Below are positions 22,195 to 33,912 of a stretch of DNA of 64,000 nucleotides, in pieces (the first letter of the stretch is position 1; each line of letters starts with the position of its first letter). The position numbers were made by a program, and so were the translations under genes. The notes beneath the pieces are model-generated. The model saw only the letters and a program-made list of their open reading frames with translations, made no database searches and had not been told where the DNA came from. Source of the DNA: Meghimatium bilineatum (Eukaryota > Mollusca > Gastropoda > Stylommatophora > Philomycidae); the NCBI GenBank assembly GCA_034231615.1, contig CM067316.1, forward strand, positions 31,746,009 through 31,810,008, in the 5' to 3' direction.

Positions 22195-23320
22195 AATTAG
22201 TGCCCCATTAGGCCAGCTCCATGTCGTGGAGATGGGGCTTAGTCCAGCTACCAGAGACTGAAAATTAGGCTGGCCAGGCACTCCTACAAGCATACGGAAG
22301 GTTGCGTGGCAACCACCATGCTACATTATATTTCTAGATGATATAACTGTATTGTGAGGTTATTTTTGTGTGTGAAAATCTCACCAGTATTCTATCTTCA
22401 CAATTGTATGTTTTTATATCATAATGTCCTGTTGTTGATCATCTCCCCAGTAGAGGGTCATCCAAATTGTGGTATTGCACTCTGTCATAGAACCTAGGTC
22501 CCGTGACCCAGACTTTCAAGATCTCATCGATTTGATATCGAACTGACACCCAGAAACCAACTGGAGGAAGGGGAAACCTGAGGTGAAACCATCCAATTCA
22601 TGATGTGATGATCCTACATGTCTTTCCAAATTTGCAGACATGGCACATGTCTTGTGTGCCGGCAGTCTGTAGGTGGCAGGGAATGAAGTGATGAAAGCAT
22701 GCCTCAGATCCACTACCCATAGATGGGAGTCTAGAAAGAGCAAAGACAAAGCAGCACTGTACCAGTTGGAAAATGGTGTTCCTGGTCCCAAGCCCTACAT
22801 TGTTGGATCAGCCCTCTGGGTTTGAAAGCAAGCTCCATAAAAAAAACCCTAACATGAAAGTACCTAAACACAAAAGTTCACATGAGCTGGAATGTCGCCT
22901 CATTAAAGGTCCATGCCCCAGACCTCCAAAATGACTGTACACTAAGAGTCCTTGGTGACAGGAAGTGACCATCTCCTCATACTCCTCCAAATCTCACAAA
23001 CAAGAAACCAACCAAAATTTAAAACACCTCACTGGAACTACAAATAGCACACTGGGAATAATATTTAGGCTGTGAACAACACATGTACAACTTAACAAAA
23101 CCTACAAAGGATTACAGCAGACCATACACCATACTGCAACCAATGCAACAGACAAGAGGAAGAAATAGTAAAATAACACCTTATTGAATGGCATGCACTA
23201 TAAGACCAAAAATAACTGGTACCATCAAACCCCTCTATACAGACGCAACACAGTTGACGAAGACAAGCATTTACCATCACCTGCTACAGGGAAGAGTGAA
23301 ACTCGCAACCCTGGGGATCT
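22195..23320 (+). mobile_element. LINE 5' region (copy 2)
   Basis: Starts CCAGCTCCATGTCGTGGAGA like 13480 and follows it through the leader, GATTTTGATGTTGT-type block and the CAACTGGAGGAAG block to about 22990. After that it reads LTNKKPTKI and LTKTSIYHHLLQGRVK. No frame remains open. Its abrupt start after the RT fragment at 21250-22190 suggests two insertions side by side. Confidence 0.65.
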
Positions 23321-23652
23321 GATAAGTAAGCAAGTATACATTAGTAATTTTCTGAATTGACAGTATGCTCTAGCATCCCCATAGAACTTCCACTTTTTTC
23401 AGTATAAGATGAAGGGCATGATAGTCCTCGTAGCTTGATTGTAAATCTTGCTCACCCTACATCTCAATAAAAATCCCCCCACACTATTATACAATGCTAC
23501 AGAACATGTGGCTAGAAAAAAGGTTGTTAGTGTTGCAAATGAGTACGTCCAGGAATTTTATCAACAATTGTCAACCAATCTCAGTGGAATTAAATGTAAA
23601 ACAAACCCAATATGGATTAATATGTATTTGAAAGTTGTATTAAAAATATTAC

Positions 23653-23829
23653 CTGTGGTTTTTGCAAATCCTTAAGTCTGTTACTGACATGTGTTTTCAT
23701 GTCTGAAGGTGGGGTGAAGATATCATCATAGTTGTCTAACATAAAAGACACCAACTGCAACTGTACAACTTTATCTAGGTCACAGTCTTCCGGGGATTGA
23801 ATAATAACTGGATAGAAAGTGTCCAGGAC
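23653..23829 (-). CDS. DEPDC1: DEPDC1 exon (C-terminal conserved segment)
   Basis: Encodes residues 928-986: VLDTFYPVIIQSPEDCDLDK, VVQLQLVSFMLDNYDDIFTP and PSDMKTHVSNRLKDLQKPQ. The family has ..F....LCC.EEVDLDELL.. RLVSFLMDHHQEIL at this place. Acceptor TTGTTCTAG, donor GTAATA. Phase 0 at both ends. Confidence 0.92.
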
Positions 23830-24289
23830 CTAGAACAAGAATGTGTGATGCATATTTACTTATACAATATCTCTGATATTATTAAGTAACCCCCCGTCTC
23901 TATTTGACCATTTCAGTACCACCATGGAATGCAGTATGATCAAAGGTGGATCATCTGAGCGGACCTGGTTCACACTCCGATTTCCTGCTTTATGATTTTA
24001 AAGTAATTTGAAGTTCCAAAAGACATTGCAGTAACTGTTGCTGATCATGAAACTGCTTATGTAATATATAGACATGTACAATTGTACATGTGTTGTGCAC
24101 AGCCTAAATATGAGGTAGTTTCAATATGTTCCTGGAACAGTTGACTAGTATTTGAATGAAAGATGAAGTTATGGAGATTATATGCTTAGAAGAAGGTAAT
24201 GATACTGAGGAAAGGACATAGCAGACATGACCTTCACATACTCATGAAGGGAAAAGATGTTTGTGTGCTATACTAAATGCATTGTTGGA

Positions 24290-24670
24290 GTAAAAATGGC
24301 CTTGATTGAACAACTGTCAAATTCTGTATTTTTCGTGAGAAGTCACCCTCACAGACATTGCTTAATACAGCAAAGAAAAAATCACAGGTAGTTATATCAC
24401 AAGCATTTTCATGAAGGTTGTCACATGGTTGCTGCATGACAATATGATTACTTTAGTACAGCCTCCATATTCTCCCAACCTTGCACTGGCTGATTTTTTT
24501 TCTTGTTTCCAGGACTGAATTCAGCACTGAAAGGACATTATCACCAATGCGACAAGACAGTTGAGAGAGGTGTCAAAGAATGGGTTTCACAGATATTTCC
24601 AGCAGCTGTATGCACGTTGGCAAAAGTGTGTAGTTGGCGAAGGAACTACTGTGAAGGAAATGTAGTGTAG
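24290..24670 (+). pseudogene. mariner-type transposase remnant
   Basis: Frameshifted plus-strand frames give WLLHDNMI (HDN catalytic block), VQPPYSPNLALADFF (PYSPDLAP.DFFLFP block), LFPGLNSALKGHYH and WVSQIFPAAV, then KCVVGEGTTVKEM. This is the C-terminal half of a Tc1/mariner DDE transposase, broken by several indels. The 5' half and terminal repeats were not found. Confidence 0.75.
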
Positions 24671-25899
24671 ATAATTCTATTATTACTTATTCCGATATCA
24701 TCCACTAATTCAGGGAACTTTTTGAAAATACCTCATATTGTGGTCTTCAGTGTAGTCTATGCTGTCGTGTGCATTTGGTTGGAACATAATATTCTTCCTT
24801 TTAAGATAGTGACCTAGTGGTTCGTCCACTCTTGCTTCAGTTATTGCAGATGATGTGTTTTGCCATTCTAAGGTTGGTGGCAATTCTTAGTTAAGATATA
24901 CTTGCTTTCTTTTTGCCAGTCTATCAGTACTTTCATTTCTGCTGATACCTTGTGTGGCCTGGTATTCACTGCAGAGCAGTATGATACAGAATGCAAGTAT
25001 GTTTGTAGCATGAAGAATGTTACTTATTTTCTCTGCCATTGGATTCCAGTTTTTGAGGGTTTGTAGGGCTGTCTATGAATATGACTTGTATATTTCAGGA
25101 TATAAGCAGATCTGTATATATTCTGAGAATGTAATGTTAATGCATTTGTGCGTGCCCACATGAAAGGTTGGATGGACGAAAATTGTACTCTGGAATAGCT
25201 AGATAAAGTGAGATGAAAGTAGTCACTATAAATAAAAACCAACCATGCTAGTATGGGATTTGTTTCATGCACATCTCACCAAGAAAGTGGAAATATAAGC
25301 AGTGAGATGGGGCTATATGTATCTGTAATTCCTGAGGCTAGGGCTACCTCTGTTCTACAGCAGCAATGTCGACCTTAACAAACCATTTAAGGACAGACTT
25401 TGAGAAAAATGTAATGAATAGATGGCATCATCCGAATTAGCTGTGATGAAAGGTGGCAACATAAAAACAGTGGATATCATCACAATTGCTGAGTCAAAGA
25501 GTCATGGTCGGATGTCCCATCTTCGTCCAATCCTTCAAAAAGAGCTGCATCAGTAATGGAATGGATGGAAGTGAGGGTGGCACTATCTTTGGGTATGATG
25601 CCGGCAATGACAAATGTACAGGTAGACAGTGAGATAGACATGATATCCACCATGATAAAGGATAAATCCGCGAACTGTTTCAGAATTCAGTGATTGTAAC
25701 TGTGAAGGATTTGAATAAATTTTCATATCAGTAAGTAATTTTTCCCTGTTACTGGCATTTGACGGTATTTAGTGTTATTGATTTTGTATTTCTACTGCAA
25801 TTTTTTACAAATAATTTTATTGTGATTGTATATAAGCCGAAACACTGTTGCTGTTGATAAGATAACCAAGGTATTTAAAACTGGTGATTCTAATTCACT
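24671..25899. other. DEPDC1 intron, unassigned
   Basis: No gene and no repeat family that I recognise with confidence. Parts near 24770-25020 in minus sense look like LINE tail sequence but are too decayed to call. Confidence 0.4.
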
Positions 25900-26260
25900 G
25901 TTGTTGATACAGATTGAGAGCTTGCTAGTGGATTTGTCCCGTCATAATCTTGGTATTACTTCCATTCAGAAATAGGTTTTGTTTTTCACTATGTTCTTTA
26001 ATGGAGTTTATGAGGAGTTCAAGTGCTTGACTGTGTGCCAATAATGTTGTATCATCAGCATATCTTAGTTTTGGTATCTCATGACCTCCAATGTTGAGTG
26101 GGTCAAAGTTATTTCTCTGCTGGTAATTTCTTAAATTCCTCATTATGTTCTCTGCATAAATGTTGAATAGATATGGTGATAGGACACATCCTTGTCTGAT
26201 TCCTTTTTCCAGCATGAACCAATCAGATGTTTCACTATTTACTCTCATGGCTGCTTGCTG
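25900..26260 (-). mobile_element. LINE reverse-transcriptase palm fragment
   Basis: An open minus frame of 107 residues reads EKGIRQGCVLSPYLFNIYAE, NIMRNLRNYQQRN, GGHEIPKLRYADDTTLLAHS and NLFLNGSNTKIM. The catalytic YADD and the GIRQGC.LSP block are intact. The piggyBac-type element at 26264 directly abuts or interrupts it. A shorter sibling is at 48575-48660. Confidence 0.88.
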
Positions 26261-26263
26261 GTC

Positions 26264-27256
26264 TTAACCTTTAGCACGCTATGTTTACAAACCGGGTGGT
26301 GCATACCGCCGGAATTGTGTCATGTCTTGACACGGAAAGCGGAATCCACCGCCCGATTCGGTAAACCTGAAACCGAACGAAAAAAATCATCGAGAATGAT
26401 GACTTTTTGACAAAATATTTTGGCAACATTGAGAAGAGAATTTATCTAACTTCTTGTTTCTATTGTCAAAATACGATAGTGTTTGATTATGGAATGGAAA
26501 TCCAAGCAATCTTTAAGCATTGGCTTTGCGGCGAAGCGACATGACAGTGAATCGAGTTTATTATACTTTCCTATCATCGTATAAGAAAATAATATACGAA
26601 AAAGGCAATCTTTTTTTGGCCACTTCATGAGACAGGCAGGTTTAGAGAACATAGTCCTAACAGGCAAAATTGAAGGCACCAGAGACAGAGGGCGACAACG
26701 TGAGAAAATATTAGAGTTTGACAACCTGGCACGGCAAAGAAAAACAACAACTTTGATACATAATACTTTGGACAGAGAGCTGTGGAGAGCCATGACCGCC
26801 TACGCCAGCCTGCATGGCACCTGGTGATGATCATCGTATATTCAGTGAAATCATTATTTATTCTGAATTCAAAGTGGAAATCTGGAGTGGTAAGTACTTC
26901 AATTTGTTTAATTAAAATATACCACGAGGTTCCACAAGGTTCTCACTTCGTAAAATATATAATATTCAACAGCTTTCGATCAATCAAAAATACGGTAGGC
27001 CTAGCTCTAGATAGGTCTAAATCTGTCTTTATCACTTTCTCACACGTCTCGTATCACATATATACAAAATTTACACCAATATATGCAGAATTTAATTCTT
27101 TATTTATATGTGCAACTATTATTTAAATATCTGTAACAACAACAAAAGTTATCGCGATTTCAAAACAGCCACCAACAATTGCGTTACATTTCTGAAAACT
27201 GATTCCGCGGCAGAAGAGAAATTATGTAATTGTAAATACAGCATGCCTAAGGTTAA
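26264..27256. mobile_element. Non-autonomous piggyBac-type element (copy A)
   Basis: Flanked by TTAA at 26264-26267 and 27253-27256. The left end is TTAACCTTTAGCACGCT and the right end AGCATGCCTAAGGTTAA, imperfect inverted repeats starting CC after the TTAA as in piggyBac. The interior matches copy B (31304-32038) apart from a nested LINE tail at 26584-26829. No transposase frame. Confidence 0.75.
26584..26829 (+). mobile_element. LINE 3' tail nested in piggyBac-type copy A
   Basis: Encodes GKIEGTRDRGRQREKILEF then DNLARQRKTTTLIHNT and RELWRAMTAYAS. ATCATCGTATA at 26573-26583 and 26830-26840 is its 11-bp target duplication; copy B has the uninterrupted site. The 3' end is a short GATG run. 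Siblings at 15885-16215 and 48680-49020. Confidence 0.85.
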
Positions 27257-27556
27257 TATAATGTTTTTATAAGGTGGATTAAGTATAGCGGGAAACCAAA
27301 GATACTGTGGAGGTAATTTATCGAGTTGAAGAAGAGCACAGTTTAAAGCTTAACCCTGTGATAATCCATTCTCTAATGTTTTTTTGAATGACTGTGTGTC
27401 TTCTATTTTTCTCTGTAATGTTTGAAAAGCCCAAGTTTGATGTCTACGTGTATGTCAAAACTGTGTATGTGTATTTCAACTTATGTAGGCAACAAATATG
27501 GGAGATGGAAGGAAAGATAAGAGTAGCCATAACAAACAGAACAGTCTCAAACTTAC

Positions 27557-27723
27557 CAAACTATGATTTGTTTTCGTTGTGTCCAGACACAAGTTGGGGT
27601 TCAGTGTCATCTTTCCCATCATTTTCAACAAAAGGTGAAGCTTCCTTCTGTTTGCTGGTGGCAAGAGAAGTGTAACCATTTGCAAGAAACTCTTAACTCG
27701 ATCTTCTGACCATCTAGTCTGAT
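27557..27723 (-). CDS. DEPDC1: DEPDC1 exon (conserved C-terminal helix block)
   Basis: Encodes residues 872-927, beginning NQTRWSEDRVKSFLQMV and continuing TLLLPPANRRKLHLLLKMMG then KMTLNPNLCLDTTKTNHSL. The LLLPP.NRRKL.LLM.M block is the best-known signature of the family C-terminal half. Acceptor CTTTCAG, donor GTAAGT. Splice phase 1 in, 0 out, agreeing with both neighbours. Confidence 0.95.
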
Positions 27724-27783
27724 CTGAAAGGCATCATATGATGTTAACATCACAATATTTTGCTACACTAATGTACTCTAGTG

Positions 27784-27840
27784 TCTGTGATGGCCAAGTC
27801 ACAAGGTTCGAATCTTGCTGCAGACAATCATACATTCGGA
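27784..27840 (+). repeat. tRNA-like SINE head candidate
   Basis: Contains GATGGCCAAGTCACAAGG followed by GGTTCGAATCTTG, the latter a near-perfect tRNA B box. Short fragment in the intron; no full tRNA fold. Confidence 0.35.
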
Positions 27841-28284
27841 TCTTTCAGAAAGCAATGACAAACTACTGAACATATTTATATTGCCTAGAAAATCACTACA
27901 GCTAAAAAATTATGGGTTTATGGCTACATCCGGAATAGGATATGCTACCAAATGGACTCTGCTGTGCCATTCTTGCCTTGTTTACTTAAGGTGGGTGCAT
28001 CCTCAATGAAAAATACAGGCGTGACAACAAATGTCCCACTAAGCCTCATTGACATGAAAAAGGGAAACTTTACTCATTTATACATTCTCTGTTGACTCGA
28101 GCATGATCACGAAAAGTACAAGTGTGCTGTGTTTGTGAATAGTTACTTGAGGCCCTGGAGATGTCAATATTGGAAGGAGTGCACTTGCATTTTAGTGCTT
28201 GGTCATGTGGTTGTTTATGGTTATGAGAGCAAAGCAGATGGTCTTAAACTTCTGCTAAGATGTCTAGAGAACAGAATCATCATC

Positions 28285-28350
28285 ATCATCGTGTGACATA
28301 TTCTTTCCAGAACGTTGTCTACTTTATGAACCTTCTGAACACTTTGTGAT
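28285..28350 (-). repeat. LINE terminal fragment
   Basis: The block GACATATTCTTTCCAGAA followed by GTTGTCTAC matches the end of the LINE tail at 17590. Only the terminal 60-odd bases are present. Confidence 0.5.
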
Positions 28351-28564
28351 CTTGGGCGAGTTGAACTGCCTCCTCCAGGGTCAGAACAGAATGTGCTGTA
28401 TAAATAAAAACACAAGGGCATACAGCATGAATATAATATCTGCTCTTGTCAGCTTGACACATTGCTAAATCAGAATGACCTTTGGGTCACTCTGACCTAT
28501 TGGGTGAGACAGTCAACATTCACACTTTACCCCCAACCCAACACTTTTATCTCTTGCATAGCAT

Positions 28565-28700
28565 AGTATTGTTACATCTTGTCACGCCGAAGTCTAATGT
28601 ATAGATATCGCAGCTAGGCTATAAACCATGACAACCCATTTCATTCTCTGGACTACTTTCTGCTAATCTGCAAAAGTTTTGAGAATGAATGCAGAAGTTA
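28565..28700 (+). repeat. SINE-like repeat, subtype B (truncated)
   Basis: Shares CGCCGAAG, GATATCGCAG, CATTCTCTGGACTAC and TTTGAGAATGAATGCAGAAG with the copy at 60722-60995. Lacks the 5' half. Confidence 0.6.
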
Positions 28701-28884
28701 TATTTTGCTCCCCTTTCTGGCACAGGGTTTGTACATGCACTTTCATAATACAGAAATGTGCCCTCGTTCTATTACAACAATTATTTTACTCTGATTTCTT
28801 ACACAAACTTCTTTCCATTATATTTTTAAACAACTGGCATCAACAAAATTATATTTACACTATGTAAACACCAAAGTAACTTAC

Positions 28885-30570
28885 TCATAAAAGAGTTTCG
28901 ATGGGATGTCTTTAGATTTTCAGAGTTCAGACTGTAGAATGGGGTGACGTCAGAATCAAGACCAGATATATAGTCTAGGTCATTTAAAGTCGAGTTCTGA
29001 CAGAGACATGGGTTTAGCTCTGATGTTATGTGCTTTGCTGCTGGGTATATGACTGAATTTCTCTTTTTATTAGATGGTGGATACTGTGATGATTTCAGAT
29101 TTGTGTTGCAGAGGACAGATCTCTTCTTAGAAGCATCCAGAACAATATTGTATTCTGTCTCTTGGTTTTCAATAGATGGTCTATAACCCGGACCATAGCT
29201 ACTCAGTGTGGATTCTGCATTAGTAAAATCAGATGACAGTCTCTGCTCATGAGTATAACCTTTTGTATGCAATGAAGGTGTATTCTTTACACTTACAGGA
29301 GAAGAAAATACTTTTTCAGAATATGCATTACACCTGTTTCCAAGGCTGCCAGGTGAGAGTGGATTTCTTGTAGTCGAAGAAATAGTCCTAACCTCATTTG
29401 GAGAAAAATATTGTAAAGGTGACAAAGTAGAAGCCTTTGACTGACGATTAAGAGACTGACACTGATTATTAAGATTATTCGTTGATGAGTTATTGTTTTC
29501 AATTGGATACTGTTCTTGTAATGCAGCTGTATCACATTTCTCTAACAGAGAATTCTTTAAAACAGGTTCTGCAACTGAGTGAAGACAGTCTACTAAATGA
29601 CTGCAGTTTTGTTGAGACTTTTCAGTGACATCTTCTAATGGTTTTAATTTAGAGTGTGATCTGTTATTCACATCATAAACAGCCTCATTACTACTGTTCA
29701 TTATTAAACTAGTATTGTTTTTATTTTGACATGCACTGTAACTATTCTCAGTGAAACTTGAACTTCTGATAATGCTACCAGAAAAACTAGTATTGACCAT
29801 GTTTATTTCAGTGAAAACATTTTGTTTGGTACTTTCATTCAAATCAACAAATGATCTTCTTCTTGCTATAGGTTTCCCATTTAAGTAAGTGTTGTCTTGA
29901 AAATGTGCATCACTATCATGCAAACAATTGGTTGACTGAACTCTGCCACTGTTGCTTCCACCAAATCCATTTTTAGGAAACTCACAATCATCATCATGGC
30001 CATAGTCTGTTGTCACTCCATTCTGATAGAAGACACGTGTAATAGTCCTATTATCAGGACCAAACACAGTCTCAAATCTGGAAACTTTTAAATTAGGTGT
30101 TGAACCATACTTTCTACTTATACCAGATAACCATTTATCTGATCTTGAATGGACTTCTTTGGCAGAATGAGTCGTCGTAGACAAATTAGTAGGCCTATTA
30201 CTGCTTTGACAAACAGACAAAGATGGACATGATATCTGATTGTTCTGACTATGTTTCATTGCAAAATAAGAATTGCCTTTAATGTCGTTTTGCCCCAGTT
30301 TATCCATTCCATCAGTACTCAGCAAGGCATAGCTGTCATAGTTAGCAGAGTTCTGATTCAAAGAACCTGCTGACAGCACATTAGAAAACCTCAGATCGTC
30401 AATGGTTCCATATTGATCACTTGTGCTATCTAGTAGGCAATACTTCTTTGTAAGATTCATTATAATATTTTCCAGAGAAATAGATGACCAGAGTGTGCTA
30501 GGAAGATTTGATTCACTGCCATAATTATTTGGTGATGAATGGCGAGGTTGGTTCCTGCACGTCGTCATTA
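28885..30570 (-). CDS. DEPDC1: DEPDC1 giant central exon
   Basis: This exon encodes about 562 residues (310-871), from VMTTCRNQPRHSSPN to NLKTSHRNSFM. The first part continues the RhoGAP-like domain (STLWSSISLENIIMNLTKKY, then CLLDST, matching the LLLSLL region of the family). The rest is Ser-, Asn- and Thr-rich with no folded domain, cysteine motif or transmembrane segment visible, and is probably disordered and phosphorylated. The human long isoform also has a large, skippable exon here, but only about half as long. Acceptor TATTTTCAG, donor GTAAGTTA. The Met at 30568 is internal: a GTA codon is completed across the upstream junction. The frame is open for 1686 bases with no stop, strong evidence of selection. 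Confidence 0.93.
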
Positions 30571-31303
30571 CTGAAAATATTCAAATGAACATATTTGATA
30601 AGAGTAATAAATGAAATAAAGAGCGTAATCATGATCACTAATAAAAGAAATAAAAAGAATAATCATGATCATACACATATATATTCTCAACACTGACAGG
30701 TGTATTCGGAAAGACATCCTCAGTGATCCAGATAGACTATCATGCATTGGTATTTTTGTTGACAATGCAGAAATTGTGCTCTTATCAAACATTTTCAGAG
30801 CTAGAGAAACTGCCGATCAAGTGTGTTGATGGATACAATAAGCTCAGAGACAGATTATATGCAGATTTAACTAATTTATGACAATGTAGTTGAAACATAA
30901 ACATGTAGATGTCAGTAAATGATAAAAAGATTATCTCTAAATATTGGGCATGTTAAAAAAATTTGGAAACAAGAACATCAGTTATTTTTCGATTCAATTG
31001 TTCCTCACTGACTTTAGAATGTGAACTGCACCAATAAATTGCAATAATGGAGTTCAGGATGAGCAGGATTGAGAACCTTTGTTTCAAAAGAATTAGATTG
31101 ACAAAACTTTTAAAATATCTTCCTGTTTATAGAGTTATTGTTTATTATGAGAGCCAGTATTCTAAATCCAATGTTTGTCACAGATATTATCAAACTGTAC
31201 ACAATCTGATGACGGTCATCAGCTGAAATATTAGTTATAGGAACTAATCTCACATCTCTATATGGTGAAAACGCACTGGAGATGAGTACTGTGTGCACAG
31301 ACT
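30571..31303. other. DEPDC1 intron
   Basis: AT-rich intronic DNA. A short duplication (AATCATGATCA) occurs near 30627-30668. No other feature seen. Confidence 0.5.
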
Positions 31304-32038
31304 TTAACCTTTAGCATGCTGTGTTTACAATTCGGGCGGTGCATTCCGCCAGAATTGTATCATGTCTTGATTTCGGAAGGCGTTTTCCAAGCCCGGTTCG
31401 CTAAACCTGAAACCGAAAAAAAAAATTGAGATCTGTAACTTTTTGACAGAATGTTTTGGCAACATTGAGAAGAAAAATAATCATCATTTTGTTAAAGGAT
31501 CGCAGGGATACGATGTCAAGTGATTTTTTAATGGAAATCCGAGCAATTTATAGTCATCTGCATCGCAGTGAAGCAACATGGCAATGAATCGAGTTTATTA
31601 TACTTTTCTATCATTGTATATTTAGTGAAATCATAATTTTTTCAGCTGGAAAAAGAAAAAACTTGAGAGGTAAGTCCTTCATATTCATTATTTAAAATAT
31701 GCCACGAGGTTTCCATTGTGTAAAATATATAATAGTCAACAGATTTCACAGCTGTCGATCGATCAGAAATACGGTACGTCTAGATCTAGAAAGGTCTAAA
31801 TCTGTCTTTATCACTTTCTCACACGTCTCGTATCACACATATACAAACAACACATACACCAATATATGCAGAAATTAATTCTTTATTTATATGTGCAAAT
31901 ATTATTTAAATATCTGTAACAACAAAAAAGTTATTGCGATTTCAAAACAGCCACAGACGATTGTGTAACATTTCCAAAAACCAATCCCACTGCAGGAGAG
32001 AAATTGCGTAATTGTAAACACAGCATGTCTACGGTTAA
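31304..32038. mobile_element. Non-autonomous piggyBac-type element (copy B)
   Basis: TTAA at 31304-31307 and 32035-32038. Ends are TTAACCTTTAGCATGCTGTG and, in reverse complement, TTAACCGTAGACATGCTGTG; both continue into TTTACA. Length 735 bases, no transposase. It is the uninterrupted sister of copy A. Confidence 0.8.
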
Positions 32039-32087
32039 GGCCTCATCTATGTTATCTGATACTCCACCAACAACTGAATTGTCTATT

Positions 32088-32140
32088 GTCTTTCCCCAGG
32101 TGGTTTGTGATCCACTCTTGCCGTTAAGCGTAGGGGTGGT
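32088..32140 (-). repeat. Short LINE tail fragment (five-copy family)
   Basis: CTTTCCCCAGGTGGTTTGTG then ATCCACTCTTGCCGTTAAGC matches the start of the tail at 61490-61740 almost exactly, then stops. Confidence 0.6.
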
Positions 32141-33079
32141 TGAAATTTCCCAGTAGAAAAGCTGGTTTTGTATGAACATCCAGTTGCATTTCAACTAATG
32201 GGTAGCTTCTCATGATCTTGTAAGAAAGTTGCATTCTTCTTGATGTGATCCATATAATTTTCTTCAACAGACATCAGTGAAATGCTGTGATATAATTGTT
32301 GTAGTTGGATGGTATGAGGAATTGTGAGAACTGATGAGTTGTAAATATAATTATAAGGCAGAGGATGATTTCATGAAGAACAGAAGTGACCAGATCAATG
32401 TCTCTGATGAGTACCTGTATTGTTTTGCTGAAACATATCAATTTTAATTGTCCTGTTATAAACAGTTGTTTTGTTCTGTTGTGCTAAAGATGATATCCTC
32501 TGATTTATATTTGTTACTATTTATATTGCATGATTAATATAACTTGATATGCATTTTGAGGGGGCCTATTTACAAATTTATAAAGTTGATCCAAGTGTCT
32601 CCAACTGAGAAAACTTTGTGATGATAGATGGCATTATTTAAAAAAAAAATATGAAATAAAGAACTATCCTCCAGAAGTTAACAAGTATACCATGCATAGT
32701 ATAAGGAGATTTGAGTGAAGAATTTCTGCACTTGTTGGGAAAAAAGTAACTGAATTGCATCTTTACAAATGAACAAAAATTAAACATATTCAATTGTTCA
32801 TTTAGCACATGGTAGGCTACACAGCTTTACTTCAGACTGCCCTATGTCCAATTAAAAAATAGGTTGCAAACAGCAACAAAGGAATATTGTGCCTCACCTT
32901 AGCATCTTATTTTAAAACATGATGTCATCAAATATTATCATAACATATAAATACTAAGGTGCAGTATATTTGCAAGACGGAAAACTGTTGTATTGATTCC
33001 ATGAATTAGAGAAAATCATACTGAACCACCACATGGTGGTTCAGCAACTTTTGATTACAAATATCATAAACAATCTTAC
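32141..33079. other. DEPDC1 intron
   Basis: No gene or repeat recognised in this AT-rich stretch. Confidence 0.5.
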
Positions 33080-33220
33080 CAAACACATTTGTCACAATAT
33101 GATAAAGACTGTGTGGAACAAGAGGCTGATCTAGGCTTAGAAAGTAGTCCCTCACAACACCAAATACATCTTTCTCAAAACCTGGGTAGTTTGGTAGACC
33201 AGGTTCTGGTGGCTCTGGCC
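33080..33220 (-). CDS. DEPDC1: DEPDC1 exon (RhoGAP-like domain)
   Basis: Encodes residues 263-309: PEPPEPGLPNYPGFEKDVFG, VVRDYFLSLDQPLVPHSLYH and IVTNVF. The family reads NPTYVGFERDVF.TIADYFLDLPEPLLTFEYYELFVN. This is the core of the RhoGAP-like fold (DYF..L..PL). I see no arginine finger in the visible part, as expected for a family regarded as lacking GAP activity. Acceptor TATTTCAG, donor GTAAGA. Confidence 0.94.
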
Positions 33221-33669
33221 CTGAAATAGAAAATACACGCAACAAGTTACTAGAATTAATTTTCCATTAAAAGCAGCATACTACATCACTAACATTAAGT
33301 TGTGTCACAGTTTTATCTGTGCCAATGGCCTAACACATCTAACTTCTGCTGTGCATGTTGTTAATTGTGTAGTTTTTGTCATGTGATAATGTCAAGAACA
33401 GGTGGTTCAGTTGTAGATATTCTACTTACAAGACTTTAAAATAGGTGGTAGGATGCCAAATAGTTAATGCAGCACAATTAGAGATTACCATGAGTTTTTT
33501 AAGTAAACACAGCATGATATTATGGAATTTTTATGAAATAATAACTCATATTATATGAAGGCCTACTTGATCTACAGCCATATTTTTATACATTCCCTTC
33601 AAACTATAAAAATAAGATTACTCTTAAAGGTTTTGATATTATATTTAGTTGTAAGTATATGGTCATCAC

Positions 33670-33760
33670 ATTTATTCTCAAACTCCTGCAGATTAGCAGA
33701 AAGTAGTCAAGAATGGAATGTGCTGTACCATGGTTTACAGCTTAGCTGCGCTTTCTGTGC
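33670..33760 (-). repeat. SINE-like repeat, subtype B fragment
   Basis: Reverse complement of the 28620-28700 type: ATTCTCAAACTCCTGCAGAT, AGCAGAAAGTAGTC and GAATGGAATGTG. About 90 bases. Confidence 0.6.
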
Positions 33761-33912
33761 CCTTTGAATTATTTCTATAACAAATAAACTCTCTGTGATG
33801 GTTAAAATGTTGAGACGTGTTAAAGTATATTGGGGTGTTAGTAGCATATTCTTTTCAAGACACAGTGACCAATTTGATAACAGAATTTCTTGGCTGTAGT
33901 GATATTCTAGGC

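Noticed and set aside
30568..30570. ATG at 30568 as the start of a separate gene
   Set aside because: The DEPDC1 frame enters across the acceptor at 30571 with a matching phase, and the RhoGAP-like domain continues through it.
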